The position numbers were made by a program, and so were the translations under genes. A DNA stretch of 64,000 nucleotides from Anaerocolumna sp. AGMB13025 (lineage in GTDB: Bacteria > Bacillota > Clostridia > Lachnospirales > Lachnospiraceae), in assembly GCF_029689925.1 (NCBI RefSeq), contig NZ_CP121445.1, forward strand, positions 2,287,001 to 2,351,000, read 5' to 3'. The notes below the pieces were generated by a model. The model was not told the origin of the DNA, made no database searches, and saw only the letters and a list, made by a program, of their open reading frames with translations. This document shows, one piece after another, positions 52,157 through 61,246 of the stretch; positions within the stretch are counted from its first letter, which is position 1; every line of letters starts with the position of its first letter.

Positions 52157-52830
52157 AGGTACCTCCTTATGTTTGGCTGATTAAACCGGCTGCAATTCCT
52201 GTATTACTATTCTATACCATAACAAAGGTCAAGTATATATTGAATAATTAGCAATTCAGGATAATATGTGTAAAAATGTATAATTATGCTTATCTGTGTC
52301 GAATAAAATAGATATCCGGTCTATTGTAGTTTCGATAGAATGAATTAAGGATAATTGCTTTCCTAATCTTATGACAAAGAACCTGGGAATATCAACTTAA
52401 TAAACCGGGGAGGGGTATCAATAAATAGAGGCTTGGTATTCCTTAAATCCAGAGACCTTTGACCTTTGAAATTTAGGATATGACTACATTGATAAAACCG
52501 GGAAAAGCCTTAATATAATCCTAGTATTACTATCTAGATGGTATGGACGCAAGCGTCCATTTACAGATTGAAATTAATGATGTATTTTGGATATACCTGG
52601 CTAATTTTGTAGAAATATCGAATTTACACACGAAAATTTTACAATTTCATAACCTGGACAACCCAAACCTATGTTAAAGTAATAATGAAATCATTGTACA
52701 ATTTTAACCGAATATGTAAAATTATGGTCTGTTGTGCTGTTTATTTCATTGCTATCTGGTACCAAAGGGTGGGGCGACGTAAGATAGCAGTACTCGGGTT
52801 TGCAGATTTCTAGAGGAAGGAGATGATAGA
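52157..52830. other. 674-bp intergenic region
   Basis: No gene is seen. There is a small perfect hairpin ATGGACGC-aa-... GCGTCCAT at 52543-52560 and a larger pairing GCTATCT...AGATAGC around 52750-52790 just before the GAF-like gene, rich in G (GGGTGGGGCG). The latter might be a leader structure; I cannot match it to a riboswitch class. GAAGGAGATG precedes the next ATG. Confidence 0.4.
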
Positions 52831-53283
52831 ATGGAGCAGAAAGCTGATATAGCAGATTTGCAGCTGGAAGAACTATTTCAAAAAGTCAAAGAAGTAACCA
52901 AACTTGATGATATCGGTTATCACAGAATTGAGGAAGGACGGTTAAAACCTATTTATAAGACTCAGACTGATATTCTGGGCATTGAAAAATGGAAAACGGT
53001 CCATGGGCAGAATCCGGTATATATTAAGGATACTTACATATTGCAGGAAGTAACAAATAAAAAGCATCCGGTCTATATTAACGACACGAATAATGACAGC
53101 AGATCGGCAGATGCTTTTTTTCTTTTTGGAGTGGACAGCATTTTAATTATTCCAGTTGTCAGGCAGAATGAAGTAAAAGCAATTATCTGTATTGTAGCAA
53201 TCGGAAAACTGCATGACTTCACACAGGATGAAATCAAGCAATGTGCAAGTTTATCAGAAGAGTATTTAAGAGATTTATATTAG
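52831..53283 (+). CDS. GAF-domain-like small protein
   Basis: A 150-residue single-domain protein. The pattern VYIKDTYILQEVTNKKHPVYINDTNND, FFLFGVDSILIIPVVRQNEVKAIICIVA and HDFTQDEIKQCASLSEEY is that of a GAF domain (residues about 10-147). It lacks an output domain, so it may sense a ligand or redox state and act on a partner. It is 21 bp upstream of the ThDP enzyme gene and evidently in its operon. Confidence 0.6.
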   Translation: MEQKADIADLQLEELFQKVKEVTKLDDIGYHRIEEGRLKPIYKTQTDILGIEKWKTVHGQNPVYIKDTYILQEVTNKKHPVYINDTNNDSRSADAFFLFGVDSILIIPVVRQNEVKAIICIVAIGKLHDFTQDEIKQCASLSEEYLRDLY

Positions 53284-53304
53284 ATATAAGGGGGAGCAAT
53301 ACAA

Positions 53305-54930
53305 ATGAGAATTGCAGAAGCGGTTTTAAAGTACTTAAAAGCCAATGGTGTAGACTGTATATTTGGGGTTCCGGCAGGTACGGTAAGCCCTTTATATGAT
53401 TCCATGAATGATGTTGATATAAAGCCTGTTATAGCAAAAAATGAAGGCGGAGCAGCCTATATGGCAGCCAGATATGCTTGTGTCACCGGCAGATTAGGAG
53501 TCTGCATGGGGGCAGGCGGTGTTGGTGCCAACAATATGATAAACGGAGTTGCAGATGCCATGCGAAGTAAAGCTCCGGTTATATTTATAACCGGCTATGT
53601 ACACCGGTGGCAGATCGGCAAAGGTGCAATCCAGGAGTTAGATACCCAGGAAATTCTTAAACCAATTACGAAATATAGTAAAACCGTGCTGGATGAAAGT
53701 CAGGTTATGAAAGAAGTAGCACATGCCGTAGAAACTGCAATGACAGTTCCAATGGGCCCGGTGCATCTTTCCATTCCCATTGACATTCAACTAACACAGT
53801 GCCTGGAAGATAGTATGCCTCCCGTTAAGGAATCCTTGAACCAACTGCCGCTTGACAGGTCCCTTCTTGAGGAAGCCGTAAGTATCTTAAACCAGAACGA
53901 AAAAGGAGTTATACTGGTGGGAAAAGGCTGCAGAGGAATGTCTTCCTTCGTCATGGAGTTAAGTGAACATCTGCAATGGCCGGTCATAACTACACCAGAA
54001 GGAAAAGGAGTTATTTCTTCTGATTTTACGTTCAACTTAGGAAATTATGGTTTTGCAAGTACAGATGCGGCGAATGACTATGTGAATTCAGAGTCTGTAA
54101 CCGGTCTCTTAGTACTTGGCTCCAGTCTTGGAGAGAATGCAACCAGTAATTTCAGTACTGCTTTATTTCAGGGAAAGAAGAGTATTCACATTGACCGTGA
54201 TAGTAAGGAACTTGGCAAAGTGTATGAAACCGATGTGAAAATACATGCTGATATCAGGGAAGTAATCCCGTATTTCCTTAACACCGCTAAAAAAAGAGAA
54301 AAGATAGGATTTATAAGACCTGATTTAAACAGACCTGTCGATTCTCATATGAAATCCTTAAGCCTGAAAGAATTCTTAGAAAGACTGCCTGCATATATGC
54401 CAAAGGAAACCTATTATGTATCAGATCTGGGAGAATTCATGAATTTTGTCTTTAAATATCTACCTATTCCGGAAGGCGGAGATTTTGAGATTAATTTAAA
54501 TTATGCGGCTATGGGTTCCGGTCTCGCCGGAGCAGTTGGAGTGCAGATGGCCTATCCGAATCGTCCGGTTGCTGTTATAGCAGGGGACGGGGATTTCTTT
54601 ATGAATGGGATGGAGATTCTGGCTGCTAAGGAATATAAACTCCCTATCATCTTTTTTATTGTCAATAACGCTATGCTGGGTTTTGTGGAACATGGACATC
54701 AATTCCTGTTTGGAAGAGTCGTGAATGGATTTAAGCAGGAGCGCCTGGATATTTCAAAGATGATGGAAACCTGGGGAATTGCTTCTACCCAAATCAAAAG
54801 TATACAGGATATGGAACATATCAAAGAAATCATTAAGAACCCCGAGGGACCAGTGGTAATTGAACTGATTACCGACGGAAGTGAACCAGCACCCAATGGT
54901 GATCGTCTCAAATCATTACAAAAGCATTAA
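53305..54930 (+). CDS. Thiamine-diphosphate enzyme of the acetolactate synthase/decarboxylase type
   Basis: A 541-residue ThDP enzyme. AKNEGGAAYMAARYA (near 43-57) includes the Glu that activates the cofactor; the central domain is FAD/ADP-like; IAGDGDFFMNGMEILAAKEYKLPIIFFIVNN (near 427-457) is the ThDP/Mg motif, with GDG...NN. Family members include acetolactate synthase, benzoylformate decarboxylase and sulfopyruvate-type enzymes, and no diagnostic residue picks one. Its companions, a GAF-like protein and an SDR reductase, suggest a ketoacid-to-alcohol or acyloin pathway. GGGGGAG precedes the ATG. Confidence 0.85.
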   Translation: MRIAEAVLKYLKANGVDCIFGVPAGTVSPLYDSMNDVDIKPVIAKNEGGAAYMAARYACVTGRLGVCMGAGGVGANNMINGVADAMRSKAPVIFITGYVHRWQIGKGAIQELDTQEILKPITKYSKTVLDESQVMKEVAHAVETAMTVPMGPVHLSIPIDIQLTQCLEDSMPPVKESLNQLPLDRSLLEEAVSILNQNEKGVILVGKGCRGMSSFVMELSEHLQWPVITTPEGKGVISSDFTFNLGNYGFASTDAANDYVNSESVTGLLVLGSSLGENATSNFSTALFQGKKSIHIDRDSKELGKVYETDVKIHADIREVIPYFLNTAKKREKIGFIRPDLNRPVDSHMKSLSLKEFLERLPAYMPKETYYVSDLGEFMNFVFKYLPIPEGGDFEINLNYAAMGSGLAGAVGVQMAYPNRPVAVIAGDGDFFMNGMEILAAKEYKLPIIFFIVNNAMLGFVEHGHQFLFGRVVNGFKQERLDISKMMETWGIASTQIKSIQDMEHIKEIIKNPEGPVVIELITDGSEPAPNGDRLKSLQKH

Positions 54931-54979
54931 TTATAAGCGATAAAGAACATAACAATGATTTTATTAAGGAGGAATATCT

Positions 54980-55717
54980 ATGCTTAAAGGAAAAGTTGCA
55001 TTAGTAACCGGAGCATCAAGAGGAATTGGTAAGGCAATTGCCTTAAAACTGGCAGAACACGGAGCGGACGTAGTGGTTAACTATGTAAATAATGCACAGG
55101 CTGCAGAAGAGGTAAAGGATAAGATATCTGAAATGGGACGTAAAGCTTTGACTTTTCAGGCGGATATAGCAGACCGTACAGCACTTGAGGAAATGGTTGA
55201 TTTTACGAAACAAAATTTTGGTAAAATCGATATCCTTATCAATAATGCGGGTATTGTACGTTATGGAACGATAACTGATATGAGCCAGAAGGATTGGAAT
55301 GATGTGGTTAATACTAACCTTACCGGTATGTTCAATCTATGCCAGCTGGTGGCACCTCACATGATAGATCAAAATTACGGTAAAATCATTAATTTAAGTT
55401 CACTTGCAGCAGTCATGAATCTGCCCGCATCCTATGGGTATACTGCCACTAAAGCTGGGATTGCCGCTTTCACCCGTGTTCTTAGTGCCGAGCTTATTGA
55501 AAAGAATATTAATGTAAATGCAATAGCACCAGGTATCATTATCACTGATATGTTAGATAGTCTGGGAGATGCCGCCGAATTCTACAAGGCTCAGATACCT
55601 GCTAAACGATTCTGTGACCCGGAGGAGGTAGCGGAACTTGCATATTTCCTGTGCCAGGATGTGTCAAGATATATCGTGGGACAGACAATTGTAATTGATG
55701 GTGGTTTAGCTTTATAG
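54980..55717 (+). CDS. FabG-like short-chain dehydrogenase/reductase
   Basis: A 245-residue classical SDR: VTGASRGIGKAIALKLA (residues 9-25) for NADP(H), NNAGIV, and the catalytic Ser-Tyr-Lys set as NLSSLAAVMNLPASYGYTATKAG (near 137-159). The C-terminus FLCQDVSRYIVGQTIVIDGGLAL is FabG-type. It is 49 bp downstream of the ThDP enzyme, so it probably reduces that enzyme's carbonyl product instead of serving fatty-acid synthesis. AAGGAGG precedes the ATG. Confidence 0.88.
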   Translation: MLKGKVALVTGASRGIGKAIALKLAEHGADVVVNYVNNAQAAEEVKDKISEMGRKALTFQADIADRTALEEMVDFTKQNFGKIDILINNAGIVRYGTITDMSQKDWNDVVNTNLTGMFNLCQLVAPHMIDQNYGKIINLSSLAAVMNLPASYGYTATKAGIAAFTRVLSAELIEKNINVNAIAPGIIITDMLDSLGDAAEFYKAQIPAKRFCDPEEVAELAYFLCQDVSRYIVGQTIVIDGGLAL

Positions 55718-55800
55718 TGCATTAACTTTGAATGGATTATGGAAGTAAATTACAAATAACATAAAATATGACAAAAATGTAAAATAAAAGTATTTTTTAA

Positions 55801-55828
55801 TTGACTTTTCGCTATTATGAGTTATAAT
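55801..55828 (+). promoter_or_regulatory. Promoter of the c-di-GMP riboswitch operon
   Basis: TTGACT (55801-55806), a 16-bp spacer and TATAAT (55823-55828). The transcript would begin near 55835 and run through a hairpin (55886-55940, 14-bp arms with one G-T) into the riboswitch. Confidence 0.8.
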
Positions 55829-55968
55829 TTAAACAAAAATAGACATAAATTCCTATAATCCGACTTGGAAAAGTAAGATTAATCGAATCATAGGAATCCG
55901 CTCTTACTTATGTTTGTAAGGTAAGGGGATTCCTGTGATTAGAACGAAAAAGTTAATACGAACTTGTT

Positions 55969-56048
55969 AATAGCAAACTCATTGAAAAATGAGGACGCAA
56001 AGCCACGAGTCTAAGGTGAAATCACTAGGATGGTCGGGTTACCGTAGT
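55969..56048 (+). ncRNA. Cyclic di-GMP-I (GEMM) riboswitch aptamer
   Basis: CTCATT-GAAA-AATGAG (55978-55993) is the GNRA-capped stem, followed directly by GACGCAAAGCC, the invariant GEMM core. The second arm ends in GGATGGTCGGGTTACCG, the tetraloop-receptor side and closing strand. These features together are diagnostic for class I c-di-GMP aptamers. It lies upstream of a chemoreceptor gene, a standard regulon member. Confidence 0.93.
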
Positions 56049-56054
56049 TAATAG

Positions 56055-56098
56055 GCCAGGTGTGGTAATTACTACGCTATGGCTGTTTTTTATTTTTA
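56055..56098 (+). terminator. Riboswitch expression-platform terminator with antiterminator option
   Basis: GCCA-GTGTGGTA pairs with TACTACGC-TGGC (56055-56083), followed by TTTTTTATTTTT. CGTAGTTAAT at 56043-56052, beginning in the aptamer's closing strand, can instead pair with ATTACTACG in the terminator, giving an antiterminator. Which ligand state favours readthrough is not settled by sequence. Confidence 0.8.
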
Positions 56099-56119
56099 AA
56101 TTAATAGGAGGTGCTGTAA

Positions 56120-57415
56120 TTGAATTTCATTAAGGCAAAAAGCATTATAGCCAGATTAGTAATACCGGTATTTGGTGTTTTACTTCTGGGATTTGTGGCA
56201 ATCTTTGCAGGTGTATACTTTAAGGTTCAGTCAGTAGTGAAGGATGCAGGTGGTGAGGCAGGCGGATTAGGCACTTACCTGTTACTGCTGTGTCTCGCGG
56301 TATTCATTATTTTATTAATTTTATTTCTGGTAATTATGAGACTTGTACTTAAGCCGGTTACCCAGATCCTTGCGTCATTAAAAGATGTTGCATCTGGTGA
56401 TTTTACAGGAGACATCAACATAAAAGCAAAAGGCGAGTTAAAGACCCATGCGGAACATATATACCAGATCCAGAAAAAAATGGGTGAATTTATCAGCAAT
56501 GTAAAAGAGTCGGTTGCCATTGTGGCAGTTGCTTCCGGTGAAATGAAACACTCCTCCGGCGATATGAATGTTATATCTGAAAGAGTCACCCAGTCCATTT
56601 CACAATTAGCCCAGGGTGCAACCCAGCAGGCGGAATCAACAGAAAACGGAAGTGTAAGAATTAATAATATCGTGGAAATGATTGAAGCAATTGCCCAGGA
56701 TATGAATTCCTCCGAACAGCTTGCAGAAGATGCAATTGAGGCAATGGTAACAGTTAAGGATTCCATACGTTATCAGGAAGATAAGATGGAAGAAAATAAG
56801 CAGATTTCCGGACAAATGGGAAATGCGGTTGCAGATCTTATGGAAAAATCGAAAGAAATCGGAAAAATCTTACAGGTAATTCAAGGAGTTGCCCAACAAA
56901 CAAATCTTCTGGCATTAAATGCAGCAATTGAAGCAGCCAGAGCCGGTGAGCATGGAAGAGGCTTTGCCGTCGTATCGGAAGAAATACGAAAACTAGCTGA
57001 ACAGTCCGGTGAATCCAGTAAACAGATTACTGAAATTATTGAAGATGTACAAGCAGGTATAGAAAACACAGTAAAGCAGATTAATAAAGCCGATTTGCTG
57101 TCCTCCGAACAGGAAAATGCCTTATCACAGACAGTATCAGCGATCGGTGATATTTCCGATAAGGTTGAATCCATTGCTACGAAAGTAAAAGCAGTTTCCG
57201 GTACTACAGAATCCCTCACAGAAGATGCAAAACAAGCCGGAGATATGGTTGCAACCATAGCAAGCATATCAGAAGAAACAGCAGCCGGATCCCAGGAAGT
57301 ATCCTCTTCAGTAGAAGAACAGAATGTTTTAATTCAAATGATTACAGAATGCTCAACGGAGTTATATACGATTGCTGAGAGTTTGAAGGAGAATATAGAT
57401 AATTTTCATTTATAA
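56120..57415 (+). CDS. Methyl-accepting chemotaxis protein without a large sensor domain
   Basis: A 431-residue chemoreceptor. Two membrane helices (about 10-32 and 50-72) are separated by only some 17 residues, so there is no extracytoplasmic sensor domain. A HAMP domain (about 73-125) leads to the signalling hairpin whose tip is [27 protein letters not shown] (near 256-282). The start is TTG 56120 behind AGGAGGTG. Controlled by the c-di-GMP riboswitch, it may sense via HAMP or via the STAS-like protein encoded next. Confidence 0.92.
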   Translation: MNFIKAKSIIARLVIPVFGVLLLGFVAIFAGVYFKVQSVVKDAGGEAGGLGTYLLLLCLAVFIILLILFLVIMRLVLKPVTQILASLKDVASGDFTGDINIKAKGELKTHAEHIYQIQKKMGEFISNVKESVAIVAVASGEMKHSSGDMNVISERVTQSISQLAQGATQQAESTENGSVRINNIVEMIEAIAQDMNSSEQLAEDAIEAMVTVKDSIRYQEDKMEENKQISGQMGNAVADLMEKSKEIGKILQVIQGVAQQTNLLALNAAIEAARAGEHGRGFAVVSEEIRKLAEQSGESSKQITEIIEDVQAGIENTVKQINKADLLSSEQENALSQTVSAIGDISDKVESIATKVKAVSGTTESLTEDAKQAGDMVATIASISEETAAGSQEVSSSVEEQNVLIQMITECSTELYTIAESLKENIDNFHL

Positions 57416-57491
57416 CTAATTTGTTAGACCTAATCGATTGGTTTGGAGTTTTCTCCATTTCAAAATAATAATTTTATCAGGAGGTTATAAT

Positions 57492-57878
57492 ATGTTAATC
57501 ACTCATCCAAAGGGACTTTACACCATTAAGTATGATTCTGCAAGAAAAGTTGTATACGAAGCACCGGTAGGTCTTTGGACTAAAGAAGATTATGCAGAAT
57601 ATCACAGCCAGTTTGAAAATAAACTAGGACCGGCTATCGCTAAACAGCCTTGGGCTATCTGCACAGACCTTAGAAAATACAAAATTTCTGATCTTGGTGA
57701 GGTTATGGCAAAGCATGTTGAATGGCTTTCCGATAACAATGTAAAATACAGTGCCATGATCGTAGATAGTGCAATCGTTAAAATGCAGATTAACAGAGCT
57801 GTAGGTGTTAAAATTCCTCAGCAGGCATTCTTAAATGAAACAGAAGCTGAAGAATGGTTGAAATCGAAAGGATTTTAA
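57492..57878 (+). CDS. SpoIIAA/STAS-like small cytoplasmic protein
   Basis: A 128-residue soluble protein beginning MLITHPKGLYTIKYDSARKV; residues 1-120 have the alternating strand-helix pattern of SpoIIAA-like/STAS-type proteins (IKYDSARKVVYEAPVGLWTKEDYAEYHSQFENKL, WAICTDLRKYKISDLGEVMAKHVEWL, SAMIVDSAIVKMQINRAVG). ATG 57492 follows AGGAGG. It is cotranscribed with the chemoreceptor and so also under the c-di-GMP switch. A role in adapting receptor output is an inference. Confidence 0.6.
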   Translation: MLITHPKGLYTIKYDSARKVVYEAPVGLWTKEDYAEYHSQFENKLGPAIAKQPWAICTDLRKYKISDLGEVMAKHVEWLSDNNVKYSAMIVDSAIVKMQINRAVGVKIPQQAFLNETEAEEWLKSKGF

Positions 57879-57895
57879 TCAGTAGAAATATATGG

Positions 57896-57936
57896 AGCAT
57901 TTCTTTCCGTAAAAGATGGAAAGAAATGCTTTTTTT
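57896..57936 (+). terminator. Terminator of the chemoreceptor operon
   Basis: AGCATTTCTTTCC and GGAAAGAAATGCT (57896-57930) form a perfect 13-bp stem followed by TTTTTT. Confidence 0.92.
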
Positions 57937-58162
57937 GTTATAGCAGTTACCATACCTTTAAAAATTAGATTTATAATTGGATTGACAGGTACTAACCCAC
58001 AGAAACCGTCAGGTTGGCCTCGTAAGGCTATTGCAAAGGAGTAATTAACTGACATAGGATTAAGATTGAAATGATTTGCATTATTTAGAGTAATAAATAT
58101 AATAGAAATCCTTTCTTTAAGCATATAATAGAATAATGATGTATATAGGAAGTGTTTCACTT

Positions 58163-58771
58163 ATGCCTGATGGAAAAGCAGAGAATCAATTAAATTTGGC
58201 ACTGGATGTTTCGGAACAGACTAGGTCTAAAACCCTGGACTTAAACGTGGGCTTCTTACCGGAAGTGAACATGTGGGAATTAATTGTAAAATATAGCGGA
58301 GATATTAATCGGATCGCTCAGGATCTGGACTTAATTATTGTACCGCTTCAAAATGAGTATGCAATTATAACAATCCGGGAAGATTTAATCAACCGGCTGT
58401 CAGACTACCAGGAGATTGAATTCATAGAAAAGCCAAAGCGGCTGTTTTACAGTGTTGCGCAGGGGAGAGCAGCTTCTTGTATTAATCCGCTCCAGACACC
58501 ACAGTTTAATCTTTTTGGGAAAGGCGTCATTGTAGCTATTATCGATTCCGGCATAGATTATACCCATCCGGATTTTCGCAATGATAATGGCACCACCAGA
58601 ATAATAGATTTATGGGATCAGACGATTCCTGGAAATCCGCCGATTGGATATGCCATAGGAACGGTTTATTCACGGGAGGAGATTAATGCAGCTTTAGCCG
58701 TCAACGATCCCATTCAGCGCATGAACCTGATACCAAGCACCGATACCTCAGGGCATGGGACTCATGTGTAA
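58163..58771 (+). pseudogene. Truncated S8 (Csp/subtilisin-like) protease
   Basis: The frame encodes a 202-residue N-terminal part of a clostridial subtilase. It has a pro-like region, then VAIIDSGIDYTHPDF with the catalytic Asp, and ends STDTSGHGTHV just after the catalytic His, where a TAA stops it. The substrate-binding and Ser-containing halves (300 or more residues) are missing, so no activity is expected. I see no subtilase sequence in any frame up to 59050. ATG 58163 follows GGAAGTG; ATG 58136 is also in frame. Intact relatives act in spore germination (CspBA/C) or as general proteases. Confidence 0.8.
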
Positions 58772-59053
58772 TGTTTGAATACTAAAGTATGTTAGGGGAG
58801 AAAATGCAAAAGGAATGAGTTATGTCTTCATAAATAGCTGTAATATTGCCGATGCGTAAATAATATATAACCAGCAACTGCAGGGAGATGTGTTGTCAGT
58901 TTGTTTAATGGGAAGAATGTATTTTAAAAAATAGATTATTGGCTATTCTATCTTGATTAATGGTAAATGAAATGGTAATGTAGAGTTAAAGATTAATATC
59001 AAATAAATATTTTAGTTATATTTATATAAAGTTTGTTGAAAGAAGGTAGCTAA

Positions 59054-59854
59054 TTGGAATATGAAAGAATTGGTTTAGGTGCTACTGCGGATGTTTATAG
59101 ATATGATGAAAAGAACATTATAAAAATATTTCATGAAAATATATCTGAAGCAGAGATAGATAAGGAATGTGAAATTAATCAAATTATTCAGAACCTGGGA
59201 ATTAATGTACCGCAGTATGGTGGCAGGATGGTTGTAGAAGGCAGACAAGCTATTATTATGGAGTATATTGAAGGGACAAGCCTGTTTCATAAAATGTTTG
59301 AACCAGAGGCAGATTTAGCCCAACTGGCTACTGATTTTGCACGGTTACATTATGCAATACATAAATGTAAAAACATACCCTTGGAATCCGATAAAACCAG
59401 GTTGGAGAGGCATATAGCCCATTCCGATGAACTGGAACCCTACATTGCAGATAAAGTTTTAAGACTTCTAGATTCACTCCCAGACGGAGATTCCTTGTGC
59501 CATAATGATTTTCATCCGGATAACATTATTGTTTCTGAAAAGGGTTTATATGTAATTGATTGGTGTGATTCCAGCTGTGGAAATCCACTGGCTGATGTCG
59601 CAAGAACTTCACTGGTTTTTGATTGTATTGCATTACCGGAGGATGTACCTCAGGATATGAGGATTGCTATTAATACAGCCAGGAAATATTTTGGTACGTT
59701 ATATGAAGCTGCGTATGCAAATTTATTCGGAGTGGATACACTTCCTATAAAACAATGGAAAGTTGTTGAAGCCGCACATCGGATACACTGCGAAGCGAAA
59801 GAGAATAAACCGATATTTAAGAAAATAATTTATGATTATTTTGATACGATTTAA
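59054..59854 (+). CDS. Aminoglycoside phosphotransferase-family kinase
   Basis: A 266-residue kinase-like protein. LGATADVYRYDEKNIIKIF is the nucleotide loop with a Lys, IIMEYIEG the hinge, LCHNDFHPDNIIV (near 153-165) the catalytic loop, and YVIDWCDSSCGNPLADVART the metal-binding Asp. This is the APH/choline-kinase fold; the substrate may be an antibiotic, sugar or metabolite. Start is TTG 59054, after AGAAGGTAGC. Confidence 0.85.
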   Translation: MEYERIGLGATADVYRYDEKNIIKIFHENISEAEIDKECEINQIIQNLGINVPQYGGRMVVEGRQAIIMEYIEGTSLFHKMFEPEADLAQLATDFARLHYAIHKCKNIPLESDKTRLERHIAHSDELEPYIADKVLRLLDSLPDGDSLCHNDFHPDNIIVSEKGLYVIDWCDSSCGNPLADVARTSLVFDCIALPEDVPQDMRIAINTARKYFGTLYEAAYANLFGVDTLPIKQWKVVEAAHRIHCEAKENKPIFKKIIYDYFDTI

Positions 59855-59879
59855 TATTTGATTATAAGGAGTTAATACT

Positions 59880-60407
59880 ATGAATTTGAGAACAGACAGA
59901 TTGATCATCCGGGATTTTGAAAAAAAAGATGCAGCCGGATTGTTTGAGATACTAAAGAATCCCCCCGTCAATTGTTTCATGAGAGACAAATTAAATTCAC
60001 TTGATGAAGCAGAAAAAGAAGTAGAGCATAGATCGAAAGAAGGCGGACATTTCGCTGTTTGCTTATCTGATAAGGATTTCATTATCGGTGATTTATTTGC
60101 CATGAAAGAAGAGCCGGATACCTATAGCGTGGGCTGGAATTTTAACTTAAACTTCGGCGGGAAAGGTTATGCAACAGAAGCTGCAAAAGCTTTAATGGAG
60201 CACCTGTTTCACAGCGATGCCAGGAGAATATATGCATATGCGGAAGATGATAATTATGCCTCCCAAAAGCTATGCGAGAGACTTGGAATGAGAAAGGAAG
60301 GACTCTTTACGGAGTTTATATCTTTTATCAATAACCCGGATGGAACACCCCATTATGAAAATACTTACCAATATGCTATTTTGAAAAGAGAGTGGATGGA
60401 ACGATAA
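59880..60407 (+). CDS. GNAT acetyltransferase (RimJ/RimL type)
   Basis: A 175-residue protein beginning MNLRTDRLIIRDFEKKDAAGLFEI, the opening of the RimJ/RimL-like branch. YSVGWNFNLNFGGKGYATEAAKALMEHLF is the acetyl-CoA motif and RIYAYAEDDNYASQKLCERLGMRKEG the second conserved block. It starts 25 bp after the kinase gene behind AAGGAGTT, so the two may be coexpressed. Substrate unknown. Confidence 0.9.
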   Translation: MNLRTDRLIIRDFEKKDAAGLFEILKNPPVNCFMRDKLNSLDEAEKEVEHRSKEGGHFAVCLSDKDFIIGDLFAMKEEPDTYSVGWNFNLNFGGKGYATEAAKALMEHLFHSDARRIYAYAEDDNYASQKLCERLGMRKEGLFTEFISFINNPDGTPHYENTYQYAILKREWMER

Positions 60408-60460
60408 ATAGTGATGTTGAGTTGTGAATATAGTATTGGGATTTTTAAGATTAATAAATG

Positions 60461-60500
60461 AAAGGTAATCGAATATAAATCGGTTACCTTTTTATTTTTT
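60461..60500 (+). terminator. Terminator after the GNAT gene
   Basis: AAAGGTAATCGA and TCGGTTACCTTT (60461-60491) pair with one G-T, followed by TTATTTTTTTTATT. The remaining DNA to 60824 is AT-rich and empty. Confidence 0.85.
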
Positions 60501-60845
60501 TTATTGGAGGATAGTTAAAATTCATAAACATAAGATAGTATAACAGTATTATAGCTCAACACTTAACCGATTCAGTCGTGAGAAAATAGAAAATCATAAG
60601 AGTGATTTCTAGCTGTTATATTATGTAAAATATCTTTGTAATTTGACGAAGGTAGGTATATAATGGAAATGTGTTAGTTGAGTGTGATTTTAGTATATAT
60701 TTATGTATGTTATAGCAATAATGGGAAGTTAATGATATATTTAATGAAATTAATGGAGCTCAATGAGGGGGTATTTGGGTATGGGATCAATTTTTTATTA
60801 GACAAGTAATTTTGTGTTAAATAAGTGGTTAGAAACAGGAATAAT

Positions 60846-61186
60846 ATGGGCAACAGGAGTGTATCGTCAAATGATAATTTAGACTCAATTTATGCAATTA
60901 AACACTTTGAAAATATCACCAAAGATGAAAGTTTACATTACTATAAATCGTTTTTAGAATATGCGAAATTAAAAATGAACGCAACTAAAAATTTTAGCTT
61001 AAGGGTATATAAAAATTTACTAAAATACACCATTGAAACTCAGTTTGAAAATTTGTGAAGTTAGTTAATAGTGTTAGTGAACAACATTGTGAAATAGATA
61101 AATTTATGAAAAGTGAGTTGCCGATATTTGATAAATTCAGTAGAGATACTGATGGATTTCCATTAGTACTTCGAAACTATGTGTGA
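60846..61186 (+). pseudogene. Small unknown gene split by a -1 frame change
   Basis: The first frame opens at ATG 60846 (or GTG 60825) and stops at TGA 61056-61058 after FENL. In the -1 frame coding resumes at 61049 as KFVKLVNSVSEQHCEIDKFM and runs to TGA 61184-61186 (FPLVLRNYV). The joint lies on AAATTTG (61049-61055), a heptamer of the X-XXY-YYZ form in the correct phase. Either a single-base error or decay broke the gene, or a programmed -1 frameshift makes a product of about 115 residues. I recognise no family. Confidence 0.45.
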
Positions 61187-61246
61187 TGAATAACGATAAA
61201 TATAAATCTAAAACGCATAATATTTGTAGAATAAGAGGTGAAAATT

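Noticed and set aside
52740..52830. Known riboswitch before the GAF-ThDP-SDR operon
   Set aside because: There is a GCTATCT/AGATAGC pairing and a G-rich loop, but no core of the TPP, ZTP, THF or c-di-GMP classes could be recognised.
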